DNA of 64,000 nt from Insolitispirillum peregrinum (GCF_900156605.1 NZ_FTOA01000002.1:496001-560000); one strand, 5' to 3'; positions 1 to 9,790 are shown, counted from the first letter of the stretch. Notes: generated by a model not told the origin, from the letters alone. Program-made: numbers and translations.

Positions 1-201
1 GATCTGCGGCAGGCCGGGATTGCCATTCTGCTGGTGGAACAAAACGCCCGTGCGGCCTTGCAGGTCGCCGACCATGGCTATGTGCTGGAAAACGGCACAG
101 TGCGGATGGATGGCCCGGCGGAAACCCTGCGCCATGATCCCAGAGTGATCGAAAGCTACCTCGGCCTGAACAGCAAGCACCAGCAGATGCTCGCCAGTTG
201 A
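1..201 (+). CDS. livF: Branched-chain amino acid ABC transporter ATPase LivF, C-terminal part
   Basis: The window opens inside this gene; only the last 66 residues are present. The visible part has the H-loop-side pattern ILLVEQNARAAL, then VADHGYVLENGTVRMDG and a tail ending in YLGLNSKHQQ. VEQN followed by a YVLENG stretch and a C-terminal YLG is typical of LivF ATPases of the Liv/urea high-affinity uptake systems, which energise import from the cytoplasmic face. Walker A and the ABC signature lie outside the window, so the exact substrate (branched-chain amino acids, or an aromatic or short-chain acid as in many paralogues) is not resolved. The alpha/beta hydrolase 56 bp downstream on the same strand would fit an aromatic-acid role, but that is inference. 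Confidence 0.8.
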   Translation, partial: DLRQAGIAILLVEQNARAALQVADHGYVLENGTVRMDGPAETLRHDPRVIESYLGLNSKHQQMLAS

Positions 202-257
202 GGGCGGGCACCTCGACCGTAGACCTGCCCCATGATTGATGAAAAGGACGTTTCCTG

Positions 258-1148
258 ATGAGCTGTGATCCGACGACACTGACCGAGAGCGCCACCAGTG
301 CCTATGCCGATATTGCCGAAGGCGATCTGCGTTTGCGCCTGCATTACAACGATACCGGTGCCGGGTCTTCTGGCGAGACGGTGGTGATGCTGCATGGCTC
401 CGGGCCGGGGGCCAGTGGCTGGGCCAACTTCAGCCGCAATATCGAGCCGCTGGCCGCTGCGGGCTATCGGGTGATCCTGATGGATTGCCCCGGCTGGAGC
501 AAAAGCGACCCGATTGTCTGCACCGGCTCGCGTTCGGAACTGAATGCGCGGGCGCTGAAGGGCCTGTTGGATTGTCTCGGGCTGGAAACGGTCCACATCA
601 TCGGCAATTCGATGGGGGGCCACAGTGCGGTGGCCTTTGCCCTCGCCTGGCCGCAGCGGGTGGGCAAGCTGGTGATGATGGGCGGCGGCACCGGCGGCCC
701 CAGCCTGTTCCAGCCGATGCCGCTGGAAGGCATCAAGCTGTTGCAGGCGGTCTATCGGGACCCGACGGTCGAAGCCCTGAAGAAAATGCTCAATGTGTTC
801 ATGTTCGATGCCAGCAAGTTGACCGACGAGCTGATCCAGACCCGGCTGGAGGCGATGCTGGACCGCCGCGACCATCTGGACAACTTCGTCAAGAGTCTGG
901 CCGCCAATCCACGGCAGTTCCCCGATGTCAGCCCGCGTCTGGGGGAAATCAAGGCTCCGGCGCTGGTGATCTGGGGGCGGGATGACCGCTTTGTGCCGCT
1001 GGATGTCGGCTTGCGCCTGCTGTGGGGGATGCAGAACGCCGAGCTGCACGTCTTTAACCGCTGTGGTCACTGGGCACAGTGGGAACATGCCGACAAGTTC
1101 AATGCGATGGTGATTGATTTCCTGCGGCGCGATGAAACGCTGGCGTAA
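258..1148 (+). CDS. Alpha/beta hydrolase, meta-cleavage-product hydrolase (MhpC/BphD) type
   Basis: A 296-residue cytoplasmic alpha/beta hydrolase. The oxyanion-hole segment [17 protein letters not shown] matches the C-C bond hydrolases that cut ring-fission products of aromatic catabolism. The nucleophile elbow is GNSMGG with Ser118, the acid lies in WGRDDRFVP (about residue 242), and the catalytic base is His271 in CGHWAQWEH, so the triad is complete. Length matches the family (280-290 residues). The ATG at 258 is preceded by GGACG. It lies just downstream of the LivF-type gene, which suggests co-transcription with a transporter for an aromatic or related acid. No dioxygenase or hydratase neighbour is in view, so the substrate is unknown. 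Confidence 0.8.
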   Translation: MSCDPTTLTESATSAYADIAEGDLRLRLHYNDTGAGSSGETVVMLHGSGPGASGWANFSRNIEPLAAAGYRVILMDCPGWSKSDPIVCTGSRSELNARALKGLLDCLGLETVHIIGNSMGGHSAVAFALAWPQRVGKLVMMGGGTGGPSLFQPMPLEGIKLLQAVYRDPTVEALKKMLNVFMFDASKLTDELIQTRLEAMLDRRDHLDNFVKSLAANPRQFPDVSPRLGEIKAPALVIWGRDDRFVPLDVGLRLLWGMQNAELHVFNRCGHWAQWEHADKFNAMVIDFLRRDETLA

Positions 1149-1160
1149 CGGTAAGAAGAT

Positions 1161-1262
1161 CGTGGAGCGCTGCTCCACACCTCACCGGGGCCTTGAGGCC
1201 CCGGACCCCACTTTTTGATCTTGAAAGAAAAATGGGGGTTTGGGGGTAGCGTCGTTTCCCCT
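1161..1262 (+). repeat. 3'-end intergenic repeat family 1, copy A
   Basis: This copy begins with the perfect inverted repeat GTGGAGC-gct-GCTCCAC, continues with GGGGCC-ttga-GGCCCC, then an ACCCCA/TGGGGG pair around an A-rich spacer. The same order of hairpins is seen at about 5824, 11622 (inverted), 35222, 45380 (inverted) and 61438. This copy lies between the convergent hydrolase and typA genes. Confidence 0.75.
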
Positions 1263-1270
1263 CTTGCCAC

Positions 1271-1311
1271 AAAACAAAAACAGGGTGCCCCACCGGAGCA
1301 CCCTGTTTTGT
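1271..1311. terminator. Bidirectional intrinsic terminator between hydrolase and typA
   Basis: The stem CAGGGTGC (1281-1288) pairs with GCACCCTG (1298-1305). It is flanked by an A-rich tract on the left and TTTTGTT on the right, so a U-tract is produced in both directions. It lies 20-60 bp past the typA stop and ends the leftward typA transcript. Confidence 0.75.
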
Positions 1312-1331
1312 TGCGAGAAAGGTCTGAAACC

Positions 1332-3152
1332 TTATTCGCTGACCGACCGCGCGGCGCGCTTGCGGTCATGCGGGTCGAGGTAACGCTTGCGCAGACGGAT
1401 GGTCTGCGGGGTCACTTCCACCAGCTCGTCGTCCTGAATGTACGACAGGGCTTCTTCCAGGGTCATGCGACGGATCGGCGGCAGCTTGACCGCGTCATCC
1501 TTGCCCGAAGCACGCATGTTGGTGAGCTGCTTGCCCTTCAACACGTTGACTTCGAGGTCGTTGCCGCGGGTGTGTTCCCCGACGATCATGCCTTCGTAGA
1601 CCTTGGTGTTGTGTTCAACGAACTGCGGACCACGGTCCAGCAGGTTGAACAGCGCGTAAGCCACCGCATCGCCGGTGCCGTTCGAGATCAGCACACCCTG
1701 ACGACGGCCTTCGATGGCGCCACGATACGGGCCATAGCTGTGGAACAGGCGGTTCATGATGCCGGTGCCACGGGTGTCGGTCAGGAATTCCGAGTGGTAG
1801 CCGATCAGGCCGCGCGACGGAGCGAGGAAGGTGATGCGCACCTTGCCGCCGCCCGACGGACGCATGTCGGTCATTTCGGCCTTGCGCAGGCTGAGCTTTT
1901 CCACCACCGAGCCGGAGAACTCTTCGTCGACGTCCACCACGACTTCTTCCAGCGGTTCGCAACGCTGGCCGTTTTCGTCGGTGGTGAACAGCACGCGCGG
2001 ACGCGAGATCGACAGTTCGAACCCTTCGCGGCGCATGGTTTCGATCAGCACGCCCAGCTGCAGTTCGCCACGACCGGCGACTTCAAAGGCGTCCTTGTCT
2101 TCGCTTTCGGTGATGCGAATGGCAACGTTGCCTTCGGCTTCGCGTTCCAGACGGGCCTTGATGACGCGCGAGGTCAGCTTGTCGCCTTCGGTGCCCGCCA
2201 GCGGGCTGTCGTTGACGGTGAAGGTCATCGCCAGCGTCGGCGGGTCAATGGCCTGGGCGGCCAGAGCTTCGCTGACGTCCGGGGCGCAAATGGTGTCGGC
2301 GACGTTGGCCTTGGCCAGACCGGCGATGGCGATGATGTCGCCCGCTTCGGCTTCGTCCACCGGCACGCGCTGCAGGCCACGGAAGGCCAGCAGCTTGGAG
2401 GCGCGGCCCTGTTCGATCAACTGGCCATCGCGCGACAGCGCCTTGATCGCCATGTTGACCTTGGCGCGGCCGGTCGCGATACGGCCGGTCAGGATGCGGC
2501 CCAGATACGGGTCGGCTTCCAGCGTGGTGGCCAGCATCGAGAACGAGGCGTCGAGGTCGCGCTTCGGTGCCGGGACGTGGCGCAGGATCAGTTCGAACAG
2601 CGGACGCAGGTCGGTGCCCGGAGCCTGCTCCAGATCTTCGACGGCCCAGCCATCACGACCGACAGCGAACAGGGTCGGGAAGTCGAGCTGTTCGTCGCTG
2701 GCGTCCAGCGAGCTGAACAGGTCGAACACTTCGTCGTGGACTTCGTGCGGACGGGCGTCCTGACGGTCAACCTTGTTGATCAGAACGATCGGACGCAGGC
2801 CGAGCTTCAGGGCCTTGGACAGCACGAACTTGGTCTGCGGCAGCGGACCTTCGGCGGAGTCGCACAGCAACACCACGCCATCGACCATCGACAGGATGCG
2901 TTCGACTTCACCGCCGAAGTCGGCGTGGCCCGGGGTGTCAACGATGTTGATCCGGTGGCCTTCCCATTCGACCGAGGTGCACTTCGCCAGAATGGTGATG
3001 CCACGCTCGCGTTCCAGGTCATTGCTGTCCATGGCGCGGTCAGCGACGCGCTGGTTGTCGCGGAAGGTGCCAGATTGCTTGAGCATGGCGTCCACCAGGG
3101 TGGTTTTGCCATGGTCGACGTGCGCGATGATCGCGATATTGCGGAGATCCAT
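1332..3152 (-). CDS. typA: Ribosome-associated translational GTPase TypA/BipA
   Basis: A 606-residue protein, the normal length for TypA/BipA. The GTPase domain comes first, with G1 [12 protein letters not shown] near residue 10, switch [14 protein letters not shown] and [10 protein letters not shown] as G4. It is followed by beta-barrel and EF-G-like domains III and V ([40 protein letters not shown]) and the BipA-specific C-terminal domain ending in [10 protein letters not shown]. It acts at the 30S subunit and in ribosome biogenesis, especially in cold or stress. It is transcribed alone, with its own terminator and a long leader region shared with the kinase gene behind it. Nothing looks damaged. 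Confidence 0.97.
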   Translation of the reverse strand: MDLRNIAIIAHVDHGKTTLVDAMLKQSGTFRDNQRVADRAMDSNDLERERGITILAKCTSVEWEGHRINIVDTPGHADFGGEVERILSMVDGVVLLCDSAEGPLPQTKFVLSKALKLGLRPIVLINKVDRQDARPHEVHDEVFDLFSSLDASDEQLDFPTLFAVGRDGWAVEDLEQAPGTDLRPLFELILRHVPAPKRDLDASFSMLATTLEADPYLGRILTGRIATGRAKVNMAIKALSRDGQLIEQGRASKLLAFRGLQRVPVDEAEAGDIIAIAGLAKANVADTICAPDVSEALAAQAIDPPTLAMTFTVNDSPLAGTEGDKLTSRVIKARLEREAEGNVAIRITESEDKDAFEVAGRGELQLGVLIETMRREGFELSISRPRVLFTTDENGQRCEPLEEVVVDVDEEFSGSVVEKLSLRKAEMTDMRPSGGGKVRITFLAPSRGLIGYHSEFLTDTRGTGIMNRLFHSYGPYRGAIEGRRQGVLISNGTGDAVAYALFNLLDRGPQFVEHNTKVYEGMIVGEHTRGNDLEVNVLKGKQLTNMRASGKDDAVKLPPIRRMTLEEALSYIQDDELVEVTPQTIRLRKRYLDPHDRKRAARSVSE

Positions 3153-3336
3153 GTGAGTTCCAAAGTTAACGAAAGCCGGACAAACGACAGGCTCGGCAAA
3201 TCTGCCCCCATTGGAAAGTGGGAGGAGCAGATTTGCCGGGCCTGTCGTTCAATACTGTCGCACCCCCGAGGCGCACCCCCGAGGCGCATCCCGTCAGGGG
3301 GTGCAGGGCGCTTGTCCAAAGCACGATGGCGGCAGT

Positions 3337-4329
3337 TTACACTGCCATTGCCTCGAGAACCAGCGTCTTCAGCGAAACAGCCGGACGTGGACCAACATGG
3401 CTGATCACCTCGGCGGCGCACAGGTTGCCCAGACGGGCACAGTCGAGCAGCGATTGCCCCTGTGTCAGCCCGTGCAGAAAGCCTGCGGCAAACAGGTCAC
3501 CGGCCCCGGTGGTATCGACCACGGTAACGCTGGTGCGGATCGGGACTGTGAGGATTTCCTTGGCAGTAACCACCTGACAGCCATCGGCCCCACGGGTCAG
3601 GGCGGCGATGGCGACCGTACCGCGAATGGCCTGAACGGCCTGTTCAAAAGGGGCGTCAAACAGGGCACAGATTTCGGCCTCGTTGGCGAACAGGATATCG
3701 ACGAAACCGGCGACCAGCTCCTGAAATTCTTCGTGGTGACGGCGCACGCACAGCGAATCGGACAGTGACAGGGCTACCTGACGGCCTGCTTCCTTGGCGG
3801 CGCAGATCGCCTGCATGATGGCGTCCTTGGCTTCGGGCTCGTCCCACAGATAGCCTTCGACGTACAGAACCTTGCTGTCGACGATGATCGATTCGTCGAT
3901 ATCGGCCGGGGTCAGGCGGGTACAGGCCCCGAGGTAGGTCGACATGGTGCGGTCGGCATCCGGCGTGATCAGCACCATGCAGCGGGCGGTGGCCGGACCA
4001 TCGACGGCGGGGGGAGTCTCATAGTGCACCCCGATGGCGGTGATGTCGTGGCGGAACACCGTGCCCAGCGTGTCATCGGCGACCTTGCCGATGAAGGCGG
4101 CGGTGCTGCCCAGCGACGCCAGTCCGGCGACGGTGTTGGCGGCCGAGCCACCGGAGGCTTCGACGGCTGGCCCCATCTGGTCGTACAAGGCATCGGCCTG
4201 GGCCTCATCAATCAGCACCATCCGCCCCTTGGGCAGCGAACGGGCCGCGAGAAACGCGTCGTCAGCCGAGGCCAGAATGTCGACAATGGCGTTCCCGATG
4301 GCAACGACATCATAGCGGGTTGCGGTCAT
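3337..4329 (-). CDS. PfkB-family carbohydrate/nucleoside kinase, adenosine-kinase-like
   Basis: A 330-residue ribokinase-fold sugar or nucleoside kinase. The N-terminus YDVVAIGNAIVDILA, a GGSAANT segment for substrate binding, and the C-terminal DTTGAGDLFAAGFL anion hole with catalytic Asp are all intact. In alphaproteobacteria this subgroup is usually annotated as adenosine kinase and phosphorylates adenosine or a related sugar with ATP. I chose the ATG at 4329 because TAAGGACG lies 8 bp before it and the family N-terminus starts there. An upstream in-frame extension to 4410 has no Shine-Dalgarno sequence and is Pro-rich. Substrate specificity is inferred from similarity only. Confidence 0.85.
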   Translation of the reverse strand: MTATRYDVVAIGNAIVDILASADDAFLAARSLPKGRMVLIDEAQADALYDQMGPAVEASGGSAANTVAGLASLGSTAAFIGKVADDTLGTVFRHDITAIGVHYETPPAVDGPATARCMVLITPDADRTMSTYLGACTRLTPADIDESIIVDSKVLYVEGYLWDEPEAKDAIMQAICAAKEAGRQVALSLSDSLCVRRHHEEFQELVAGFVDILFANEAEICALFDAPFEQAVQAIRGTVAIAALTRGADGCQVVTAKEILTVPIRTSVTVVDTTGAGDLFAAGFLHGLTQGQSLLDCARLGNLCAAEVISHVGPRPAVSLKTLVLEAMAV

Positions 4330-4609
4330 CCAGACGTCCTTATTCCGGTAAAATAGGCTTATTCCGGCAAGATGGGCTTGTCCCGGCGGAGGCGGGCTGC
4401 ATGGGGGCAATGGAACCGAAAGGCTGATGGTAAATAGGAGTTGTAAAAAGAAAAGAGAAAATGACAGTCAGTTGCTGTGAATAATTAAGTATATATCCGC
4501 ATAAAGAGCATTTTTCCGCAACCTGTCTTGCCGCTTCCCCCTTGGCGATACCAGTGGCCTCTCTTAGGTTAAGGTACCCTTCCGCCTTGTCCTGTTCAGG
4601 AGAGTTGTT

Positions 4610-5287
4610 GTGATCCGAGCCTTTGCCCTTGCTGTTGGACAACTGGGCGATCCCAAAATCAGGCGTATCATCATGATCTCGCTGCTGGCAACGATCATTG
4701 TCTATGCGGTGCTGTGCGGTGGCGCGGCGTGGCTGATGTTCGGCACCACGCTGCTGAACGGTTTGCCGCTGTGGGAAAGCATTCTCGACTGGGGAGCCAT
4801 CGTGCTGGTGCCGGTGGTGGCATGGTTGCTGTTTCCGGCGGTGATTACCGGTATCCTCGGCGTGTTCCTTGAGGATGTGGTAAAAGCGGTCGAAGCCCGC
4901 CATTATCCCGACCTGCCGCCGGGCCGGGATATCCCCCTGGCCGAAAGCCTGATCGGGTCGGTGCGGCTGGTGCTGGCATCGGTGGCGCTCAACCTGTTGA
5001 TGCTGCCGTTGCTGCTGTTTCCGCTGGTCGGGCAGGCGGCCTTTGTGGCCCTGAACGGCTATCTGATCAGCCGGGAATATTTCGAACTCGTCGGCCTGCG
5101 GCGGCAACCGACCGCATCGGTGCGCACTATCCGGCGGGCTCATCTGGGGTCGATCTGGACCATGGGTATCCTGACCGCCTTGATTCTGTTGATCCCGGTG
5201 GTGAATATTCTGGCACCGGTCCTTGGGGTGGCGGCGATGACCCATCGTGCCCACAGGCTGCCGCAACGCCCGCTGTTGTCGGCGTAA
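4610..5287 (+). CDS. EI24-domain integral membrane protein (CysZ-like fold)
   Basis: A 225-residue inner-membrane protein starting at GTG, with AGGAGAG 5-6 bp upstream. It has hydrophobic helices at about residues 20-45 (ISLLATIIVYAVLCGGAAWL), 60-90, 120-150 and 185-215. The central GREYFELV-type stretch (SREYFELVGLRRQP) is characteristic of EI24/CysZ proteins. CysZ of enterobacteria carries sulfate, but this shorter alphaproteobacterial version has no cys genes next to it, so a transport role is only possible. The 280 bp upstream is A+T-rich (about 4435-4500), in contrast to its surroundings, and probably contains promoters for this gene and the divergent kinase. Confidence 0.7.
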   Translation: MIRAFALAVGQLGDPKIRRIIMISLLATIIVYAVLCGGAAWLMFGTTLLNGLPLWESILDWGAIVLVPVVAWLLFPAVITGILGVFLEDVVKAVEARHYPDLPPGRDIPLAESLIGSVRLVLASVALNLLMLPLLLFPLVGQAAFVALNGYLISREYFELVGLRRQPTASVRTIRRAHLGSIWTMGILTALILLIPVVNILAPVLGVAAMTHRAHRLPQRPLLSA

Positions 5288-5365
5288 CGGTGTTCGCCTG
5301 CGTCTTTTGGCGCATCCTGCAGATCGTATCCATCACACATCGTGTCCATCAAGGGAGTTCCGGGA

Positions 5366-5773
5366 ATGACCATTGCCGCATATCGTCCGTTCGAGGCCTT
5401 CGGACAACGTTCCGGTCGGGTTGTGATGGCCTTGCTGAGTGTGGCTGCCCTGGGGGTGGGCCTCAGCGGCTGTGCGGGGGTGGACGGAACCGCGATGCGG
5501 GGCGGCAATCGCGGTGGCGTGCCATCGGTGACCGATATCAAGGGGCATACCCCGGCAGATGTGCGGGACCGGTTGGGGGCCCCGACGCTCACCCGTCGCG
5601 AACCCCCGGCTGAGGTCTGGCAATACAGCGCCCAAAGCTGTGTGCTGGATGTGGTGTTTTATCCGCCGCGCGATAACCCGAATAACGGCTTGCGCGCCGA
5701 TTGGGTTGGCAGCCGCGGCCTTGACGGCAACCCCGGTGATCCGGCGGCCTGCCTGAGGGATGTGTCGCGTTAG
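5366..5773 (+). CDS. Small outer-membrane-type lipoprotein, BamE/OmlA-like
   Basis: A 135-residue secreted protein. After a basic start it has a hydrophobic signal sequence and the lipobox LSGC (VGLSGCAGVDG), so lipidation at that Cys is expected. The mature part reads TPADVRDRLGAPTLTRREPPAEVWQY followed by a CVLDVVFY strand. This LG-P-R-E-EVWQY pattern resembles the SmpA/OmlA (BamE) fold and a widespread group of alphaproteobacterial lipoproteins. The ATG at 5366 is chosen over a GTG at 5342 because AAGGGAG sits 8 bp before it. Its function is unknown. The stop codon TAG is immediately followed by AGCAGTGAGCG, the border of an intergenic repeat. Confidence 0.7.
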   Translation: MTIAAYRPFEAFGQRSGRVVMALLSVAALGVGLSGCAGVDGTAMRGGNRGGVPSVTDIKGHTPADVRDRLGAPTLTRREPPAEVWQYSAQSCVLDVVFYPPRDNPNNGLRADWVGSRGLDGNPGDPAACLRDVSR

Positions 5774-6176
5774 AGCAGTGAGCGCAAAAGTGGGAACCGT
5801 ACACGACAGTTAGGGAACAAGGACGTGGAGCGCTGCTCCACACCTCGCTGGGGCCTTGAGGCCCCAGGCCCCATTCCTTTGATCATAAAAGAAAAAATGG
5901 GGGCCCGGGGCATCGCCCCCAAGTGAATGGTCGGGGCCTCAGGCCCCGAAAGGGGTTGGGCGATAGCCCATTCTTTTCCACCAACTGTCGTGTACTGTGA
6001 AGAGTGGGAACCGTTTTTCACACACTGTTTGAAACCACAGCCCCCATTCCTGTGTCGCCAAAGGAATGGGGGCGTGCTCTTCCCGGCACCGACCAGGGGA
6101 CATTCTTGCAGATGTCGGGAAAAGCGGGAACGTCGCGGCCAACGGCGTTCCCGTTCGGGTCTGGCGGCAGGGCGCG
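5774..6176. repeat. Composite repeat region between lipoprotein gene and ecm (family 1, copy B)
   Basis: This 400-bp gene-free stretch is filled with repeats. A short fragment of the GAGC...GTGGGAACCG repeat is at 5771-5800. Copy B of the 3'-end family is at 5824-6000 (GTGGAGC-gct-GCTCCAC, then GGGGCC-ttga-GGCCCC, then a G-rich/A-rich part). A further perfect 11-bp inverted repeat, GCCCCCATTCC (6040-6050) with GGAATGGGGGC (6063-6073), follows. The flanking genes converge, so these hairpins probably end both transcripts. Confidence 0.7.
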
Positions 6177-8186
6177 CTATGCCGCGATCTTCTGCTCTTC
6201 CAGCAAGGTGACGATGTCGTTCATGATGGCGGTCAGATCGTAGTCCTTGGGGGTGTAGACGCGGGCCACGCCGCCAGCCTTCAGCAGGGCTTCGTCTTCG
6301 GGCGGAATGATGCCGCCGACCACCACCGGAATGTCGGTCAGACCGGCGGCGCGCATCCGTTCCATCACTTCGGTGACCAGCGGAATATGCGAGCCGGACA
6401 GGATTGACAGGCCGACGACGTGGACGCTTTCTTCCAGCGCGGCGTTGACGATCTGGGCCGGGGTCAGGCGGATGCCTTCATAGACCACTTCCATCCCGGC
6501 ATCGCGGGCACGCACCGCCACCTGCTCCGCACCATTGGAATGGCCATCCAGACCCGGCTTGCCGACCAGCATCTTTACCCGACGGCCCAGCTTGCCGGAC
6601 ACGTCTTCGACGCGGGCGCGCACCGCTGCCATGCCGCCGGTCGAATCGGCACTGGCCGCCCGTCCAACCCCGGTCGGAGCACGGTATTCGCCGTACACCT
6701 GCCGCAGGATGTCCGACCATTCACCGGTGGTGACACCGGCATGGGCGCAGGCGATCGACGGCTCCATCACGTTGCGGCCTTCCTGCACGGCAGAGCGCAG
6801 CTCGGCGAGGGCCTTTTCGGCGGCCTTGGAGTCGCGCTGTTCCCGCCACGCCTTCAGGGCGTCGATCTGTTCCTGTTCGGCTTTCGGGTCAACGGTCATG
6901 ATCGCCCCATCGCCGGCGGTCAGCGGTGACGGGGCGCCCTCGGAGAACTTGTTCACCCCGACCACCGTCTGTTCGCCCGATTCGATCGCCCGCAAACGGC
7001 GGCTGTTCGATTCGACCAGCTTCTGCTTCATGTAGCTCGATTCGATGGCCGCCACCGCCCCGCCCATGCCGTCAAGGCGGGCCAGTTCATCGCGGGCCTG
7101 ATCCTTCAGCTCTTCGACCTTGCGGGCGATTTCGGTCGAGCCGTCGAAAATGTCGCCGTATTCCAGCAGGTCAGTTTCGTAGGCGACGATCTGTTGCAGG
7201 CGCAGTGACCACTGCTGATCCCACGGGCGCGGCAGGCCGAGGGCTTCGTTCCACGCGGGCAACTGCACGGCGCGGGCGCGGGCGTTCTTTGACAGGGTGA
7301 CCGCCAGCATTTCCAGCAGGATGCGGTAAACGTTGTTTTCCGGCTGCTGTTCGGTCAGGCCCAGGCTGTTGACCTGCACGCCATAGCGGAAGCGGCGGTA
7401 CTTTTCTTCTTCAACGCCATAGCGTTCGCGGCAGATTTCATCCCATAGCTCGCCAAAGGCGCGCATCTTGCACAGTTCGGTGACGAATCGGACGCCAGCG
7501 TTGACGAAGAACGAGATGCGGCCGACCACGGTCGGAAAATCCGACTCCGGCACTTGGCCTCCGGCCTTGACGGTATCGAGAACGGCAATCGCGGTGGCCA
7601 GCGCATAGGCCAGTTCCTGTTCGGCGGTCGCCCCGGCTTCCTGCAGGTGGTACGAGCAGACATTCATCGGGTTCCATTTGGGGATTTCCCGATAGGTGAA
7701 CGAAATCACGTCGTTGATCAGGCGCAGCGACGGCTCGGGCGGGAAGATGTAGGTGCCGCGCGACAGGTATTCCTTGATCACGTCGTTCTGGGTGGTGCCG
7801 GACAGCGAGGAGCGGGCCGCGCCCTGCTTTTCCGCTGCGGCAACATACAGCGACAGCAGCCAGGCCGCCGGGGCGTTGATGGTCATCGAGGTATTCATCT
7901 TGTCGAGGGGAATGCCCTCGAACAGGGCGCTCATGTCGCCCAGATGGCACACCGGAACCCCCACTTTACCGACCTCGCCGCGGGCCAGCACATGATCGGA
8001 GTCGTAGCCGGTCTGGGTCGGCAGGTCAAAGGCCACCGACAGCCCGGTCTGCCCGCGCGAAAGATTCGTGCGGAAAAGGCGATTCGTGTCCCTGGCCGAC
8101 GAATGCCCGGAATAGGTCCGGAACAGCCAGGGCTTATCGCGGTTTTGCGGGGCGGAGGACGGTGCGGCGGCGGGCGAATCAGACAT
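6177..8186 (-). CDS. ecm: Ethylmalonyl-CoA mutase (coenzyme B12-dependent)
   Basis: A 669-residue mutase that converts (2R)-ethylmalonyl-CoA to (2S)-methylsuccinyl-CoA in the ethylmalonyl-CoA pathway. The N-terminal TIM barrel carries LSRGQTGLSVAFDLPTQTG and the acyl-CoA mutase core. The C-terminal cobalamin domain has the DxHxxG base-off motif in PGLDGHSNGAE. Its single-chain length and its position next to ccr argue for Ecm rather than methylmalonyl-CoA mutase. The ATG at 8186 has GAGGGA upstream; a second ATG five codons earlier is less well placed. It is transcribed away from ccr across a 323-bp shared control region. Adenosylcobalamin is required. Confidence 0.93.
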   Translation of the reverse strand: MSDSPAAAPSSAPQNRDKPWLFRTYSGHSSARDTNRLFRTNLSRGQTGLSVAFDLPTQTGYDSDHVLARGEVGKVGVPVCHLGDMSALFEGIPLDKMNTSMTINAPAAWLLSLYVAAAEKQGAARSSLSGTTQNDVIKEYLSRGTYIFPPEPSLRLINDVISFTYREIPKWNPMNVCSYHLQEAGATAEQELAYALATAIAVLDTVKAGGQVPESDFPTVVGRISFFVNAGVRFVTELCKMRAFGELWDEICRERYGVEEEKYRRFRYGVQVNSLGLTEQQPENNVYRILLEMLAVTLSKNARARAVQLPAWNEALGLPRPWDQQWSLRLQQIVAYETDLLEYGDIFDGSTEIARKVEELKDQARDELARLDGMGGAVAAIESSYMKQKLVESNSRRLRAIESGEQTVVGVNKFSEGAPSPLTAGDGAIMTVDPKAEQEQIDALKAWREQRDSKAAEKALAELRSAVQEGRNVMEPSIACAHAGVTTGEWSDILRQVYGEYRAPTGVGRAASADSTGGMAAVRARVEDVSGKLGRRVKMLVGKPGLDGHSNGAEQVAVRARDAGMEVVYEGIRLTPAQIVNAALEESVHVVGLSILSGSHIPLVTEVMERMRAAGLTDIPVVVGGIIPPEDEALLKAGGVARVYTPKDYDLTAIMNDIVTLLEEQKIAA

Positions 8187-8509
8187 CGGGGGCTCCCTCA
8201 CAAGGCAACGGGCGGGGTGGTGACGCCCGCAGGTTCATTCTGTTCGTGAGACACAATATTACCTATTGCGTCTCCTTTGCGAAAGAATTTATCATTTTGT
8301 GCATTGCGAAGGAAGCCGCAAAACGGTAAACCGGAAAAACAGTCACCGTCGGGAATGATGATCAGGCCCCACCGGCCCCACGACAGACAGGTCGTTGTTT
8401 CCGTCCACAAGAGCCGGCCCTGAATGCCGCCGCAATTCAGTCAACCATTGCCCCGTCCCCCCGTGCAACAGACACCATCGGGGCAGGCAAGCAGAATAGG
8501 GAGACCGCC
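8187..8509. promoter_or_regulatory. Divergent ecm / ccr control region with repeated TTGCGAA motif
   Basis: This 323-bp region carries the start signals of ecm (leftward) and ccr (rightward). A shorter A+T-rich core at about 8250-8340 contains TTTGCGAAAG (8276-8285) and ATTGCGAAGG (8303-8312), centres 27 bp apart on the same face, and a related CCGCAAAACGG nearby. Direct repeats of this spacing would suit a dimeric repressor or activator controlling C2 assimilation genes. The regulator is not identifiable from the sequence. Confidence 0.4.
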
Positions 8510-9790
8510 ATGACCGAAGCCGCCGAGGTCGTCCAGCTCCATCCGGGACAGCAAGTCAAGGATCTCTATGAGCTGGGTGAGATCCCGCCGCTGGGCCATG
8601 TGCCAAAGAAGATGTACGCCTGGGCCATCCGCCGCGAGCGGCAGGGGAATCCCGAGCAGTCCTTCCAGCAGGAAGTCGTCGATGTGCCGGAACTGGACTC
8701 GCACGAAGTGCTGGTGATGGTGATGGCCGCCGGGGTCAACTACAACGGAGTGTGGGCCGGTCTCGGCAAGCCCATCTCGGTGTTCGACGTGCACAAGCAG
8801 GACTACCACATCGCTGGTTCTGACGCCTCGGGCATCGTGTGGAAGGTCGGCGCGAAGGTCACCCGCTGGAAGGTTGGCGACGAAGTGGTCGTCCACTGCA
8901 ACCAGACCGACGGCGAAGACGAAGAGTGCAATGGCGGCGACCCGATGTTCTCGCCCAGTCAGCGCATCTGGGGCTATGAAACCCCCGACGGCTCGTTCGC
9001 CCAGTTCACCCGCGTCCAGTCGCAGCAGTGCATGCCGCGTCCCAAGCACCTGACCTGGGAAGAAGCCTCGTGCTACACGCTGGTGCTGGCCACCGCCTAT
9101 CGCATGCTGTTCGGGCATCGTCCGCACATCATCCGCCCCGGCCACAACGTGCTGGTGTGGGGGGCGTCGGGTGGTCTGGGGTCGATGGCGGTGCAGCTGT
9201 GCGCCACCGTCGGCGCCAACGCCATCGGGGTGATCTCGGACGAAACCAAGCGCGACTTCGTGATGAGCCTGGGGGCCAAGGCGGTGCTGAACCGCAAGGA
9301 CTTCAACTGCTGGGGCCAGCTGCCGCCGGTCAACGGCGAAGGCTTTGATGCCTACATGAAGGAAACCCGCAAGTTCGGGAAAGCCATCTGGGACATCACC
9401 GGCAAGGGCAAGGACGTCGATATCGTCTTTGAACATCCGGGTGAACAGACCTTCCCGGTGTCCTGCAACGTCGTCAAGCGCGGCGGGATGGTGGTGTTCT
9501 GCGCCGGGACCACCGGCTTTAACCTGACCTTTGACGCCCGCTTTGTGTGGATGCGGCAAAAGCGCATTCAGGGCAGCCACTTTGCCCACGCCAAGGAATC
9601 CAATCAGGCCAACCAGCTGGTGGTCGAGCGCCGGATTGATCCGTGCATGTCCGAAGTGTTCTCTTGGGATGACATTCCCAAGGCCCACACCAAGATGCTG
9701 CGCAACCAGCACAAGCCGGGCAACATGGCCGTGATGGTGCAGGCAGTGAAGCCGGGTCGCCGGACCCTGGAAGACTGCCTGCACGGCTGA
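8510..9790 (+). CDS. ccr: Crotonyl-CoA carboxylase/reductase
   Basis: A 426-residue MDR-superfamily enzyme that reductively carboxylates crotonyl-CoA with NADPH and CO2 to ethylmalonyl-CoA, the committing step of the ethylmalonyl-CoA pathway. The Ccr-specific N-terminus (KDLYELGEIPPLGHVPKKMY), the AGVNYNGVWAGLGKP segment and the nucleotide-binding VLVWGASGGLGSMAVQL are clear. Its length matches known Ccr (about 430). It is followed 84 bp later by mcd on the same strand and lies opposite ecm, so three enzymes of the pathway are adjacent. In Streptomyces, Ccr homologues serve polyketide extender synthesis, but the neighbours here make the assimilatory role secure. Confidence 0.96.
   Translation: MTEAAEVVQLHPGQQVKDLYELGEIPPLGHVPKKMYAWAIRRERQGNPEQSFQQEVVDVPELDSHEVLVMVMAAGVNYNGVWAGLGKPISVFDVHKQDYHIAGSDASGIVWKVGAKVTRWKVGDEVVVHCNQTDGEDEECNGGDPMFSPSQRIWGYETPDGSFAQFTRVQSQQCMPRPKHLTWEEASCYTLVLATAYRMLFGHRPHIIRPGHNVLVWGASGGLGSMAVQLCATVGANAIGVISDETKRDFVMSLGAKAVLNRKDFNCWGQLPPVNGEGFDAYMKETRKFGKAIWDITGKGKDVDIVFEHPGEQTFPVSCNVVKRGGMVVFCAGTTGFNLTFDARFVWMRQKRIQGSHFAHAKESNQANQLVVERRIDPCMSEVFSWDDIPKAHTKMLRNQHKPGNMAVMVQAVKPGRRTLEDCLHG

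Noticed and set aside
1215-3404. A 729-codon plus-strand reading frame opposite typA.
   Set aside because: It is the antisense shadow of the conserved typA gene, His/Gln/Val-rich, and has no ribosome-binding site. The same applies to the long antisense frames opposite ecm, mcd, actP, ggt, and the 2-hydroxyacid dehydrogenase.
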